A stretch of 64,000 nt of DNA. It comes from Pleodorina starrii. Lineage: Eukaryota; Chlorophyta; Chlorophyceae; Chlamydomonadales; Volvocaceae. The stretch spans positions 1,169,501 to 1,233,500 of the forward strand of contig BRXU01000004.1 of the NCBI GenBank assembly GCA_030267565.1, read 5' to 3'. Both the position numbers and the translations under genes were made by a program. The first letter of the stretch is position 1, and every line of letters starts with the position of its first letter. Below the pieces are notes generated by a model. The model had not been told where the DNA came from. It saw nothing but the letters and a program-made list of their open reading frames with translations, and ran no database searches. Below are positions 35,998-46,804 of the stretch, in pieces.

Positions 35998-37335
35998 CAG
36001 ACCCCCTCCACCGTCGCCCCCGCCTGCCCCGCCCCCAGTCCGCCGTCACCTCGCCCATCCAAACCCCCCAGGCCACCCAGCCCTCCACAACCGCCCCTAC
36101 AACATGACAACGATGTGCTGGTACGGAAATTTCCCTTCGCAAATTGCGGCGCCCGCAAGGCTGACGTGTCGCCGTACTGGATGACGCCGCCTACGGTCCT
36201 GATCAATGTCACGTCATCGGGTGAAACGTATTGCTGGGAGGTCCGAGCCGACGGCGCAGTGGCCGGCGGCAGCCGCTGCGCGACCATGACCATCTACAAG
36301 CTCGAGCTCATCGTGGCTGAGTACGACGAAACGAAGTGTACAGAACGCGAGAAATGTTGCGCGGACGCCGTGATGCGTGAGGTACACAACGCTGGTGTTG
36401 GATTCCGGAATTGTTCCATTCGCATCGTGTGCCGATGTTGCCATCATGTCGCACACAAAACACAACGCCTCGCCGCCTGCTGCTGCTGTCGCTGCTGCTC
36501 CTGCCTTGCTAAATTGCCGAAATGCCGAGTTCCTGATGCGGTGCTGAATTGCGGATGTTGCTTCCTTGTGCTACGGTATCCCACCCGCTTTACAACATTG
36601 CTTGCTCGGCTGCTGGAGGCCCCCCGCAGAGCGCGCCTGCGTGGAGCGCTTCCCCCGGCCCATCCGCGCCGCCACCATCAACGGCGTGACCGTGTTCCCC
36701 ACTTACGGCCCCAAGACTTAGGGGTGTAAGCAGCAAAGGCTTATCCCGCGGATGCTCAGAAGCCAGGCTTACACTCCCTCGGCGGCGGCTCGGCTCGTAC
36801 TTGCTACACCCTCTCGGTTTGTATATAACATCCTCTGCTGTTTGCAAGCTTACCTCGCTCTTCTTTTGCAGATGAGACGGAATTCTTTTGTTACGTTACC
36901 GTTCACGGGCTCCGGCCTATACGTTGATAACCCCGACGTCCTCGGCGTCCATGCATGGGGCCTCCCCACCCTCGCAAGATTTTACCCAATAGAAATGTGT
37001 GCTGCGACCAGGAATCCAACCGGCGACCTCGCAGCCAGAAGGTCGTACGGCATAGGTCTCGATACCAATTGTAGGCAGCAAAGTCTTATCCCGCGGATGC
37101 TCAGGCGCCATGCTTACAGAAGGGCACCGAGTACGGCATGCTGTCGTTCAGCCAGCTCACCGAAGACTTCCCCGTGACCCCCTCCGGTGGCTTACGCCTG
37201 TGCCTGACGCTCGACACGAGCAGCAGCGGCAGCTGCACCGCCCCGGCGGAGCTGTGCTACGGTGACACCTGCGTGTACTCACTGTACGACCAGGGCTTCA
37301 CGTGCTGCCCCGTGAGCCAGGTGCCGTACTCCTAA
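35998..37335 (+). pseudogene. Pherophorin-domain gene, damaged plus-strand copy
   Basis: A proline-rich linker (PSPPSPRPSKPPRPPSPPQPP) leads into the pherophorin C-terminal domain: FPFANCG, SPYWMTPP, SGETYCWEV, CATMTIYKLE. After an intron (acceptor ends 36629) come CVERFPRPIRAATI and, further on, LRLCLTLD, APAELCYGDTC, FTCCPVSQVPYS and a stop. Pherophorins are secreted extracellular-matrix glycoproteins of volvocine algae. Two lesions are seen by comparison with the mirrored copy. The donor GGTGAG reads GCTGAG at 36316-36321, removing the 5' splice site. A 399-bp insertion at about 36720-37118 splits the second exon and creates an immediate TAG. The N-terminal pherophorin domain and signal peptide are not found. 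This copy should not yield the full protein. Confidence 0.8.
36720..37118 (-). mobile_element. 399-bp insertion with tRNA-like core and terminal direct repeats
   Basis: Absent from the mirrored pherophorin copy. Its ends are 48-bp direct repeats (36725-36772 and 37071-37118), each running from TGTA to TACA. On the minus strand the part about 37080-37003 resembles a tRNA: a GCTGC start paired with a GCAGC end, a 6-bp arm, and GGTTGGATTCC, one mismatch from the RNA polymerase III B box. This fits either a tRNA-derived SINE or a very small LTR-type (TRIM-like) element with TG...CA ends. No coding sequence. Confidence 0.65.
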
Positions 37336-37549
37336 GCTGTCCAGCACGTCAGGTTGGGTTGACTCAGCAGGACAGACAGAGCTACCCGGAGCAGCAAACT
37401 CTTGTCAGTCGTGCTTCGATGCCGGGGTACCCGTACCAACGCAATCTTTTTGCGACGCGGTTATTTTGCGAGGCCAGATTAAATGGGCTCTCGTCGCTGC
37501 TCCGGATAGCTCTGTCCTGATGAGGCAACCCCCTGACGCGCTGGACAGC

Positions 37550-38569
37550 TTACGAGTACGGCACCTGGCTCACGGGGCAGCACGTGAAGCCCTGGTCGTA
37601 CAGTGAGTACACGCAGGTGTCACCGTAGCACAGCTCCGCCGGGGCGGTGCAGCTGCCGCTGCTCGTGTCGAGTGTGAGGCACAGGCGTAGGCCGCCGGAG
37701 GGGGTCACGGGGAAGTCTTCGGTGAGCTTGCTGAACGACAGCATGCCGTACACGGTGCCCTTCCAGGTCTTGCGGCCGTAAGTGGGGAACACGGTCACGT
37801 CGTTGATGGTGGCGGCGCGGATGGGCCGGGGGAAGCGCTCCACGCAGGCGCGCTCTGCGTGGGGGCCCCCAGCAGCCGAGCAATGTTGTTAAGCGGGTGG
37901 GATGCCGTAGCACAAGGAAGCAACATCCGCAATTCAGCACCGCATCAGGAATTCGGCATCGGCATTCAGCAAGGCAGGAGTAGCAGCGGCAGCTGCGGCA
38001 GGCGGCGAGGCGTTGTGTTTTGTGTGCGACATGACGGCTGCATCGTCACACGATGCGAATGGGACAATTCCGGAATGCGACACCAACGCCGTGTACCTCA
38101 CGCATCACGGCGTCCGCGCAACATTTCAACATTTCTCACGTTCCGTACCCTTCGTTTCGTCGTACTCACCCACGATGAACTCGAGCTTGTAGATGGTCAT
38201 GGTCGCGCAGCGGCTGCCGCCGGCCACTGCACCGTCGGCTCGGACCTCCCAGCAATACGTTTCACCCGATGACGTGGCATTGATCGGACCCATAGGCGGC
38301 GTCATCCAGTACGGCGACACGTCATCCTTGCAGGCGCCGCAATTTGCGAAGGGAAATTTCCGTACCAGCGCATCGTTGTACGGGCGGTTGTGGAGGGCTG
38401 GGTGGCGTGGGTGGCCTTGGGGGCTTTGGGTGGGCGGGGGCGACGGCGGTGAGGGTCTGGGCGGCGGTGGGGACGGCAAAGGGTGGTGAAGGTGGCAGGG
38501 ATGAAGGCGGCAAAGGTGGCAGGGGTGAAGGTGGCTGCTGGCTCCCTGTCGGATCACATGACTGCACAC
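37550..38569 (-). CDS. Pherophorin C-terminal domain gene, mirrored copy (5' end unresolved)
   Basis: The second member of a tail-to-tail pair, with 214 bases between the two stop codons. The domain exon ends at 38170 with a normal GTGAGT donor. The second exon 37854-37550 carries CVERFPRPIRAATIND, VTVFPTYGRKTW, LRLCLTLD, LCYGDTC and FTCCPVSQVPYS with a stop, so splicing gives an uninterrupted pherophorin domain of conserved cysteines. Upstream, the proline linker is in two frames. Relative to the plus copy, an 8-base difference just before the FPFANC motif shifts the frame, so the linker matching that of the plus copy is out of frame with the domain. Another proline-rich frame is continuous with it. 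No signal peptide or N-terminal pherophorin domain is visible. It may be a truncated but expressed gene or a pseudogene. Confidence 0.7.
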
Positions 38570-39660
38570 GAACGAACCATGTGCCTACCCCGGACTCCGT
38601 CCCCCCACAGCGTGCAACGCAGAAAGCAAAGCTGGAAATGAAGGGGTGCACATAAAATCAGGTGCGAAGATATGCACACATGGCAGTTCCAGCCATGACC
38701 GCACGACACTCCAAGCGTCCTGTTGGTAGGGCCGACGAAGATAAAATGTCAAACGTACGGTGAACACCAAGTCTGCACGCAAGCAGGAAACACCTGGAGA
38801 AGTGCCCAGCCACAAACAACCAACGATGCTGCAGCGGGTCGCCAACACGCTCACCTAACCACGGACCGGCCAAACAACAAGACGGCATGCGCCCCCGCGG
38901 ATCACCCCACTACGGACACATCGCATTCAACGATTCCCGGGATCTAGCACTGGCTCTGGCGGCTGGGCTCTGGCTCGGGCGTCACCACATCAAACGGACA
39001 TCGTCAGCAATGGTCCCCACACGTGGCTCGGGATCTAGCACCTGCGCGTCACCCAGCCAGCTCACGTCGGGCGGGCGAGGAACACGACGGACAGCCACGC
39101 ACTACGCAAAAACATAAGCGATCTGGTCCCGCCTCAACTGACGCCTACTTCCTGCCAGGGTTCAGCACGACAACCTAACGCAGCTCAGCGTCACCTCAGT
39201 CAGCAAACTTCACGCAGGCCTAGCCCCTACCCGGGATATGGCTCTGGCTACCGGGCTCTGGAGTCACCTCTGTCGGTAGGCGTTACTATCCCTTCAACGT
39301 GCTGGGGTATCGCGCTGCATCCACACGCGGTTGCTCCAGCTGGGTAAAGCAGTTTACACATGTGCGCCAAATATACGTACAAGGCGCAATGGCAATGCGG
39401 CACATTTTCAACGAGGCATCGCCGTAACGTAGGATCGGTCCGCCGGCTGCTGGTGAGGCGGTCTCCACGCAGAACAACTGACCACATAAAGCTGCGTATT
39501 GCACAAATGGTGCAAATACGATGATGATGGAAGTGTCTCGGCCACAGGCAAGGAAAAAGTGACGATGAAAGACCTTACATGTCTCTTCCGCTAGGCCAGG
39601 TCCTTAACCTAACGAAAGGGGCCTACTAGTTGCTCACAGGCGACTGCCTGAGAGCAAATC
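38570..39660. other. Non-coding stretch between pherophorin copy and LINE
   Basis: No gene recognised. Words such as GGGATCTAGCAC and GGCTCTGG recur near 38940, 39020 and 39236, indicating degenerate short repeats. Right end merges into the 3' tail of the LINE. Confidence 0.5.
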
Positions 39661-42600
39661 GAGACAAGGCAACATGCCAATTGTATTGTATTACAAGCTC
39701 GAGAGCTCATAAGGCCCAGACGAGCCAGGAGGCTCATGGACCGCGAGAATAGGCAGGTCAAAAAGGAGCTAAGAACTATGTCGCCAAGCAGAAACTAAAG
39801 CAGGATCACAAACGAAAACAGGTAAAATGAACAAACATTCAAACTAGCATAGAAGACCGCCGTACCCAGATGTTGTGAACTAATTCAGCTAAGCCGCGTT
39901 GATTGTCCGCGCCCGTAACAGCAAGCATAGGCGGTGAAATGTAGTCGCCTAAAATGACACCTAGGGTGCTAAAACCCTGACGTACATCGTCGTACGCCGA
40001 ACACTCCATCAGCACATGATATTCGTCTTCAGTACCACTATCACAGACCCTACAAGTACGCTCAGACCTCTGCCGTCCAGCAGGTCGATTATTCTCAATA
40101 GGCCAGGCTCCTAGACGAAAACGCAAAAGAGAAGCATAGGGTTTGGGGGGGATATACCCAGCCGTATGTTTCGGCATCCCCATCCAGTGCGTGTGCCGAC
40201 ACATCTTCACACCGGGCTTGTGGTTATCAGAAACGAACTCACGCGGGGGCGTGAGAAGCCTGCTGTTAAGCCAGTCTTCATCAAACCTCTGCTCCAACGT
40301 CCAAATCAAATTCCCAATATTAAGCGAACGCGACGCAACAAAGTCGACTTGGCCCTCCAAATCAAGACCCGGCGGGGGCTCCGGCCAGTGGTCCTGTCCC
40401 AAACACCTGAGTCCTCGTAAAACCAAGGCTCCCCACCCATGACCTGACAAGTCTGATTGAAGGGCAAGCCGAATTTCCTCACGAAACACTCTATGGAATA
40501 CCGAACCCTTCGCATCAACCAGCTTGTTCCAGAAACGGTAGATGAGAGAAGCCCAGTGAACATGCAACGGGCGCTGCCCGAATTCCCTGAACAGGATTTT
40601 GTTGTCCGGAATCTTGCGCAGACCCGCGAGCATCTTCAAGTACATGCGTTGCAGCCCAACCATCCGATTCTCTAGCGCCTTTTCAAAATAGCAGTACCGA
40701 CCTTGGGGATCGCGATCACGTTCGACCACTTGCAGAATGTACGACGGGCCCCAGACCTGCTGTACCCCATAGGAAAGGATGGCGCAGATCTGCACGTCGA
40801 AGCACTTGAGGGCGACCCTAGGAACGAACAAACCACGTCTACGAAGCTTGTTAACGAGAGCAAAAACCGCACGTTGTCCCGCACCGAATAGCTCGTCTGT
40901 GCATGCCTCGAAAGGTGCCTCCGGACCGTAATGTAACCCTAGGTACCTAGCACGACGCGCCCACTCCATCTCCTCAAAGCGGATCGTGTTGCCTACTATA
41001 CGCCTCATACCAACCTTAACCAAACGGTACGCAAGGTCTCGTAAGTTCTGGGACGGGTGAAAATACACAACCTCGCACTTACGGGTGTGAACCGTCAGAC
41101 CGAAGGCAGTACACCACTCAGACAACGCCTGCACATCAGACGGCGGTGGCTAAACGCAAAAAGATTGAGATCATCGGCGTAAAGGATGAGAGGAACGCGC
41201 AGCCCATCAACTACCGGGCATTCGTTAGCACACATGGCGGCCGGGGCAAGTTTATCCTTAGCTTCTACGTAGTCCGCAAACCCTTCGACGAAAAACCCGA
41301 ATAGAGTGGGGCTAAGGGGACAGCCCTGTTTGACACCTTGCATAGCCTCAAAGGGGTCGCCAAGTTTACCATTGACCTTCACACGCAAAACAACCCGATC
41401 ATAACCGGCCATCAGGGCGTCGAGCATAGCCCCGTGCAATCCACGCTCACGAAGACGCTGCCAGAGTAGCTGACGTGGAACGCGATCAAAGGCCTTTTCA
41501 AAATCAACCTGGCAAACAAAAAGCGGAGTGCTACTAGGGGGCCCTGTCCTATGCCTGTCGATGAGATGACGCAATAACAGCAGATTGTGGATAGTGCCAA
41601 TTTTCGCGCGAAAGCCACCCTGAAACGGAGATCGAGCCTGCGCCAATTCCCCCCAACGACTAAGCCGCCGCTCCAAAATGGCCGCATAGCACTTTGCTAA
41701 GGCCCCACCTACCGCCAGGCCGCGATAGTTGCCTTTTTCGTGAACATCGCCCTTTTTATGGATAGGCGTAAGACAGGACACCTCGAACTGAGCAGGGAAG
41801 TCACCAGTACTGCGGATGTGTTCAAACAAGCGATGGACATGGGGTGTGAGCACATTAAAGAAACGCCCTTCAACCTCCCGCTTGGCGTACTTATAACATT
41901 CGGCCGGGACGCTATCTAACCCACTCGACTTATTGTTACTAACCGATGAGATAACCAAGCCAACTTCCTCCACGGTGAAAGGGGAATTCAGTGACGCGGC
42001 TAGCTCAACCCGGCTGGGCCGAGCGCCTGCGCTATCCTCCCATCCCCCGCCACCCTCACGACCGTGAACTCCGTTGATAAAACTAAGGATGGCCTCTACA
42101 TCTGCGTCTCTGCCGGCATTCGTGTTGCCGTTAAACAAGTTTTCAAAGTACTCACTCCAAACGCCCACCTCTGAAATGGGACAGTCCTCACCCAGAGTCG
42201 CGTTCACGATTTTCCAGAAGGCGCGCGGGTTGCTCTGGCACGACCCTAACAGGCTTTCAAACTCAGACGTGCGGTATGCATCTCTAGCGTTACGGATGAG
42301 GCGCTGATAATGCGTACGGAGACGACTGAATTCCGCACGAGCAGTCGGGTCGTTAAGGGTTCCCTCCGTGCGCATGCGGGCTTTGTGATTGAGCATAGCC
42401 GTACGAGCAACCGCACACTCCTCCGTCCACCAAGGTGCATCACCCTGTCCACGAACTTGAGCGCGGCCGCGGGGCCGGCCAAACACCCGAGACAGCACTT
42501 GGGCAAGCTCCTTACCCAACAAGTCGATAGCCTGCGTGGCGTTGATTTGCCCCCCGAGCTCGGCCATAATAGCGGAAATCCTAGTTAGAACCGGAGCGTC

Positions 42601-43089
42601 ATCCGTTGCGAAAGCCTGGGCATAGCGTTGCCACTGGCGTACATTAAAGCGCGCGTGTTGACCACGTGCCCCCCTGCGCGGCCGATTGTCCGCCGCGCGG
42701 ACGCTAAGACACAGATAAACAGGGCAGTGGTCACTCATCAGTTTACCGCCATGCTCACCCACTGAAACAACCGGGACATCCAGCACCTCGAGCCATACGG
42801 CCTTAGGAAAAAGGGCGGGTGATACAACAAACAGATCGATCATGCTCATGCCTGTGCCGTTCTTATGCTGGAAGGTATAGCGTCCTTCCGTGTCCCCACG
42901 TACCCGACCGTTCAGGATGATCAGTTCAAATTCCTTACAAAGCTCAACGAGGGCTCTGCCAAACCCATTTGATGCCGCATCTTGGCTGTGCCTCATTGGG
43001 AGGTTGCGGACAAGGGGTTGGTGTCGGCTTCCTTGAAGCCGGAAAAAGGGCGGGGCCCCGTTCAATCCGTACAGGTTAAGTTGAGTGCG

Positions 43090-44200
43090 TGCTAGGGCGG
43101 CGAGGGCGTGAAATGTGAGAGTGTCGACATTCCTGCTGATAGACAGCCAGAGCTTTTTCCCGAAATGCCTGCTAGCCGAGTCGTTATCAAGGCCTGCCGG
43201 CGCCGCGCGAAGCGCGTCATCCCGTCGGGTGCATGAGCGCATGTGCGCATCGACCGAAATACGGCATTTCCAAAGCGAGCGGCGAGGGCGTCAACTGTGA
43301 GAGTGTCGCATCGACATTCCTGCTGATAGGTAGCCAGAGCTTTATATCTGAAATGCCTTCGGCTTCAGCAATCCGACCCATGTTTAGCATCGCGCGCCGT
43401 CTCGGCACTGTGCAACTCTTCCGGCCAGCGCATTGGCTGAAGTTACTTGACAGTAGGCATGGAGTGTATCATTTACACATCACGCAGGCTGACTTGCCAA
43501 CAGAAGGACACGCAGCGGAACTGTTTGCGAGGGTAGCGACGACGTGCAGTTGCCGACGAGAGTGCACAGGCTTCGCTACTGAGGTATTCGCCGTAGAGGA
43601 GGCTTGACTGCTATAACATTAGGACAGGGAATGTAGAAGTCCATCCCCTAGGTTGCCGACTGGACTTGTTGGGCGGCCCGCAGAAGACCGCTGCATAGGG
43701 CTGCATCGTGCGTGCATCGGCGGCTTGGCGTCCAACAACCAGCAGTTTGCCCCTCATGGTTTGCTCCTTGCAACCTTTGTAATAGCAATATGCGTCAAGA
43801 CGATCGGACCGGCAAGCAGAGCTGCTGTGGTGTGGTCGCGGGAAGAGTGTTTGCAATGCAAACATAGTTTGTTTCCGAAACGAAGATTCATTTCACGCCG
43901 TCATGTCAGAATTCCACCTTAAGGAACGATGACTCTTCTGGAATTAATTATAGGCCGAGAGGTGATGTTTTGACCTCGGCCTCGGTCCATGGAGACTGCC
44001 AAACTGGTTTGTACTCATGCGATGTTGGGTTCCAATAATAAATTTACCGTGCAATAAAGAATGTAATCTTTTACTTATGCAGCCTTTCCGTTGGCCGAAA
44101 GTCTGCACTTGTCCAATTACCCAGAACCCAGAACCCAGAACCCACGGACATGGGCAATCCTACAGGGCGGGGCCCCCCTGGGCGCTTCGCGCTGGGGCCC
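43090..44200. mobile_element. Insertion inside the LINE endonuclease
   Basis: The endonuclease reading frame stops making sense here and resumes beyond. The word CGGGGCCCC occurs at both junctions (about 43055-43070 and 44165-44205). The stretch contains family-2 repeat copy 2 (43722-43868). A diverged ~85-bp direct duplication also occurs (about 43096-43180 and 43283-43370, sharing GACATTCCTGCTGATAG), so rearrangement as well as insertion may be involved. No coding capacity recognised. Confidence 0.6.
43722..43868. repeat. Dispersed repeat, family 2, copy 2
   Basis: Matches 34701-34842 in the same orientation (see that entry). Present inside the insertion of the LINE endonuclease. Confidence 0.75.
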
Positions 44201-44743
44201 CGCCCAAAAAGGCTAGAGTTCCCTATTTGCACCTGGGCGTGATCCTCTAATTCGTTGACCGCCAATTGATCAGGGACCTCACTCAGATTAGCGACCCTGG
44301 CGTTCAGGTCACCGAGCAAAAGAAGTTCATCCTGCGGCGTCTGATAGCGCTGAATGAGTGCTTTAAGGCGGTTCATCACCCGTGTTGTGGGGTTCGCAGG
44401 GGCCCGATGCCCCACTCGCCTATACAGCTGAGAGCTGCAGGGAGCCATGTAGCACGCGCCTATCACCACATTTCGCTCATTCAAATCGAGGGCGCTACCC
44501 TTAACGCGGAACCAGATACTGTCCATGCCCCTTGGGACCTTGGAAGCACCAAGTAACTGGACGTCGTTCGCTATTCTACGGTTAATCCAAACAGCAACGC
44601 CTCCACAACGAGAAGTGCCCTCAACAGTGAACAGTTTTGATCCCGGCGGGAGCAGTTGCCTCAGAAGATTCTCATTAACTAGGTGCGTTTCCGTAAGCAC
44701 CACGATGTCGTGCTGCGCAGCTAAACGCAGCAGACCAGGGTCC

Positions 44744-45865
44744 TCAAACTTCCAGCCCTTCACACCTTGGATATTCCACTGCACAATCCGCAAAGAGGCA
44801 GCCTCCTGGCTCGTGCCCCCCTAACGGTTCGCCTCCATAGCAGAGGGACCAGTCGGGGGGGGCGACACCGCGAGGGGGGGCGCCCGGGACACCGCCTGCG
44901 GCGCCGCCCACAGCACTGCCCGCGCCGCCACCTGCTCCCGTGCCGCTGCCACTTCCACCGCTGCCGCCGTTGCCGTTGTTCTGGGGCCCAGAAGGCGCAG
45001 GGCCGTCCCATGGGCCGGTGTACAGCATCCGCACTCCGGCTTGGTTGACGTACGAGACGTCGACCCCGTTCTCCCAGCGAGGTCGCTTCTGCTCCTCCCG
45101 TAGCCTGGCATAGGTTGCATAGCGCTGCCGCCTCAACTCGACTCCCGCGCGCGTCAGGGCGTCCCGCACGACGATCCCGTGTCGGCGGAACAGCTCTCCT
45201 CCCAGCGTCACCAGTGACTTCCGGCTGGAGGGCATCATGTAGACGTCCACCAGCCGGGTCTCCGGGCGCGCACGCCCACCACCACCTGTGGCAGGCGCCT
45301 TCGGCGTGCGGGGCATCACGTCGAAGTTTATCCTCGCGCCGGGACGGGCCGTGGCAAGGGTCTGTTCGACGATCTTCGCTGTGTCAGCGACGCACGCCAC
45401 CGGTACCTCCAGAAGTAGCCGGTCTGGGTGCAGCACCAGGGGGGGCGGGGGTGGTGGCGGTGGCGGGGCGTGGGGCGGGACGTGAAACTGGTCCCGCGGC
45501 AGGGGACCCGCCGCCTGCCATCCCTGCTCCTCCAGCTGGTCGATGAGGGAGCTATCAAACCCCAGGAGCAGCAGGATTTTCCGACACATCAGCCCGATGT
45601 GACGCGCCAACTTTGCGTCGAAATCCGAACAGAACGACTGTATTATTCCCTTCAGCTCCTGCAGAGTGGTTGCATTCTGAGCAGCCTCCATTGCGGCCTG
45701 CTGTGAAGCTGCAGTGGCCTCTGCCCTGAGCTCTTGCCGCCGAGCTACTACCTGCGCGTCGAGCTTTTGCGCTTTCGAGATGTATGGTTCTTCACGTCCT
45801 GGACTATTTATAGTGCGCTTGTTTCCTTTCTTCCCAGATTTCGGTGACCTAGAAGGTGATCCCAT
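44744..45865 (-). CDS. LINE ORF1 protein (373 aa)
   Basis: Intact frame from ATG (MGSPSRSPKSGKKGNKRTIN) to a stop at 44744. Basic N terminus, a helical segment with QELKGIIQSFCSDFDAKLAR, a Pro-rich linker, a compact middle region (about residues 150-270) that could be the RNA-binding fold of L1 ORF1 proteins, and a Gly-rich tail. It lies immediately upstream of the endonuclease frame and overlaps it by 50 bases in another frame, the arrangement expected of LINE ORF1/ORF2. Role inferred: nucleic-acid-binding chaperone of the retrotransposon particle. Confidence 0.7.
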   Translation of the reverse strand: MGSPSRSPKSGKKGNKRTINSPGREEPYISKAQKLDAQVVARRQELRAEATAASQQAAMEAAQNATTLQELKGIIQSFCSDFDAKLARHIGLMCRKILLLLGFDSSLIDQLEEQGWQAAGPLPRDQFHVPPHAPPPPPPPPPLVLHPDRLLLEVPVACVADTAKIVEQTLATARPGARINFDVMPRTPKAPATGGGGRARPETRLVDVYMMPSSRKSLVTLGGELFRRHGIVVRDALTRAGVELRRQRYATYARLREEQKRPRWENGVDVSYVNQAGVRMLYTGPWDGPAPSGPQNNGNGGSGGSGSGTGAGGGAGSAVGGAAGGVPGAPPRGVAPPDWSLCYGGEPLGGHEPGGCLFADCAVEYPRCEGLEV

Positions 45866-45985
45866 CAGCTAATAGCGACATCCCATGTGAGTTCGGAAGT
45901 TAGATCCTGCAATAGGTGTCATGACATGCCAATGACTCGAGTAAAATACGCAAAACAACGGTACGACATCGTACTCCCGAGATCT

Positions 45986-46742
45986 TCACGATACTACGTT
46001 ACAGAACTCGAAAGCCAACAACTCGGACTGACGTAGAACCAACATATCTACGTAAAACCGCAATATCCGGAAATATGACGGTAAACTGCCGGTGACGGTA
46101 AACTGATCCGACATCCCTGCACTCGCAGGTTGCCCCAGCAACGCAGGTTGCCCCACTGGTATAGGTGGTATTACGTCGCACCCCTTGGTGGGATGTGACT
46201 CCATGCCAGAGGGGCACGGTAGCCTTACGAGAGTAAGGTCCTGGTAGCGAGGGAGGCACCAGCAGGTTTGATCATGTCGTGGGCGCATACGGCAATGGGA
46301 AAGGAGCACGGCGACATAATACGGTAATACGGTAATGCCAGTAGTATCCCGATGCGACTTTGTAAACCGTTCAAGAGTACAGCACACGACATTTCTGCAA
46401 TATGGACGGAAAGCAAGTCGTCCCGCTGTGCAAAGTGGCAGGGGGAACGTCCAAAGGCTAAATCGAGCTGTGGAACGGTTATTACACGAGACAGATATTG
46501 AAAGCACGGTTCGCCGCGTTCTTGAAAGTGACACACTTACGGCAGAACAGTCGTGAAAGTGGGAGCAACTGCAAGGGTCGCCTACATATCCAATACTACC
46601 GCCAAGAATCGCGCATGGGTCTGCGCGCGGGACACGCCGGCAGCGGTAGAGATGCGCCATGCACGATGCCGGGCGATGTAGTGGCCATGAAAATGTAAAC
46701 TGTCACAACAGCAGGCAGGAGGGCACGTGGAGCGCTCCCCAT
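45986..46742 (-). pseudogene. CBM14 wall-protein gene, truncated duplicate
   Basis: A duplicate of the gene at 48199-49743. The promoter-proximal sequence, ATG (46742) and signal peptide (ALLPAVVTVYIFMATTSPGI) are kept. A 4-base gain relative to the intact copy just before the first chitin-binding cysteines then shifts the frame, so the signal peptide runs into a stop. Beyond it, in the shifted frame, CBM14 motifs continue: DPCAILGG, DPCSCSHFHDC, donor after 46541. A second exon from 46240 follows, with CPSGMESHPTKGC, ending in a stop at 45986. The proline array is missing, and the LINE 5' end starts within 100 bases. Duplicated, then damaged by frameshift and by loss or displacement of the 3' half. 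Confidence 0.75.
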
Positions 46743-46804
46743 ATCCAAGGAGTCAAGGCTGAAGTCGCGCTGTCTGTCGCTCTTTCGGAAGCGCTACCCT
46801 GACC

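Larger units (their letters stand above)
39839..44793 (-). pseudogene. LINE ORF2: AP-endonuclease and reverse transcriptase, broken
   Basis: First part 44793 to about 44200: endonuclease signatures IVQWNIQGVK, VVLTETHL and LLLLGDLNARV. The frame is then lost in an insertion and resumes near 43080 with SMIDLFVVSP and SDHCPVYLCLS. Reverse transcriptase follows: FPAQFEVSCLTPIHKKGD, FVCQVDFEKAFDRV, GVKQGCPLSPTLF, and the catalytic LILYADDLNLF at about 41190-41160. A one-base frameshift near 41140 separates this from the thumb and C-terminal part, which contains the zinc-knuckle-like CRVCDSGTEDEYHVLMEC and ends at 39839. Target-primed reverse transcription is the family's function, but this copy cannot make the full protein. 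Confidence 0.85.
39660..45895 (-). mobile_element. L1-like LINE, nearly full length but defective
   Basis: On the minus strand: ORF1 (45865-44744), then ORF2 with an AP-endonuclease (from 44793), reverse transcriptase and C-terminal CCHC motif (stop at 39839). The 3' end near 39690-39660 reads TTGTAATACAATACAATTG, i.e. a TGTAA poly(A) signal followed by a short A/T-rich repeat tail. Two lesions: a one-base frameshift near 41140 and a ~1.1 kb insertion in the endonuclease. Its 5' end abuts the truncated CBM14 copy at about 45900-45985. Boundaries are approximate; no target-site duplication was identified. Confidence 0.85.

Noticed and set aside
37003..37080. Functional tRNA gene on the minus strand
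   Set aside because: Acceptor stem pairs only in its outer five positions and the B box has a mismatch; better explained as part of a mobile element.
44163..44210. GC-rich inverted repeat considered as a transposon terminal repeat
   Set aside because: The palindromic CGGGGCCCC word is at both junctions, but a longer terminal repeat could not be extended and the frames do not rejoin cleanly.
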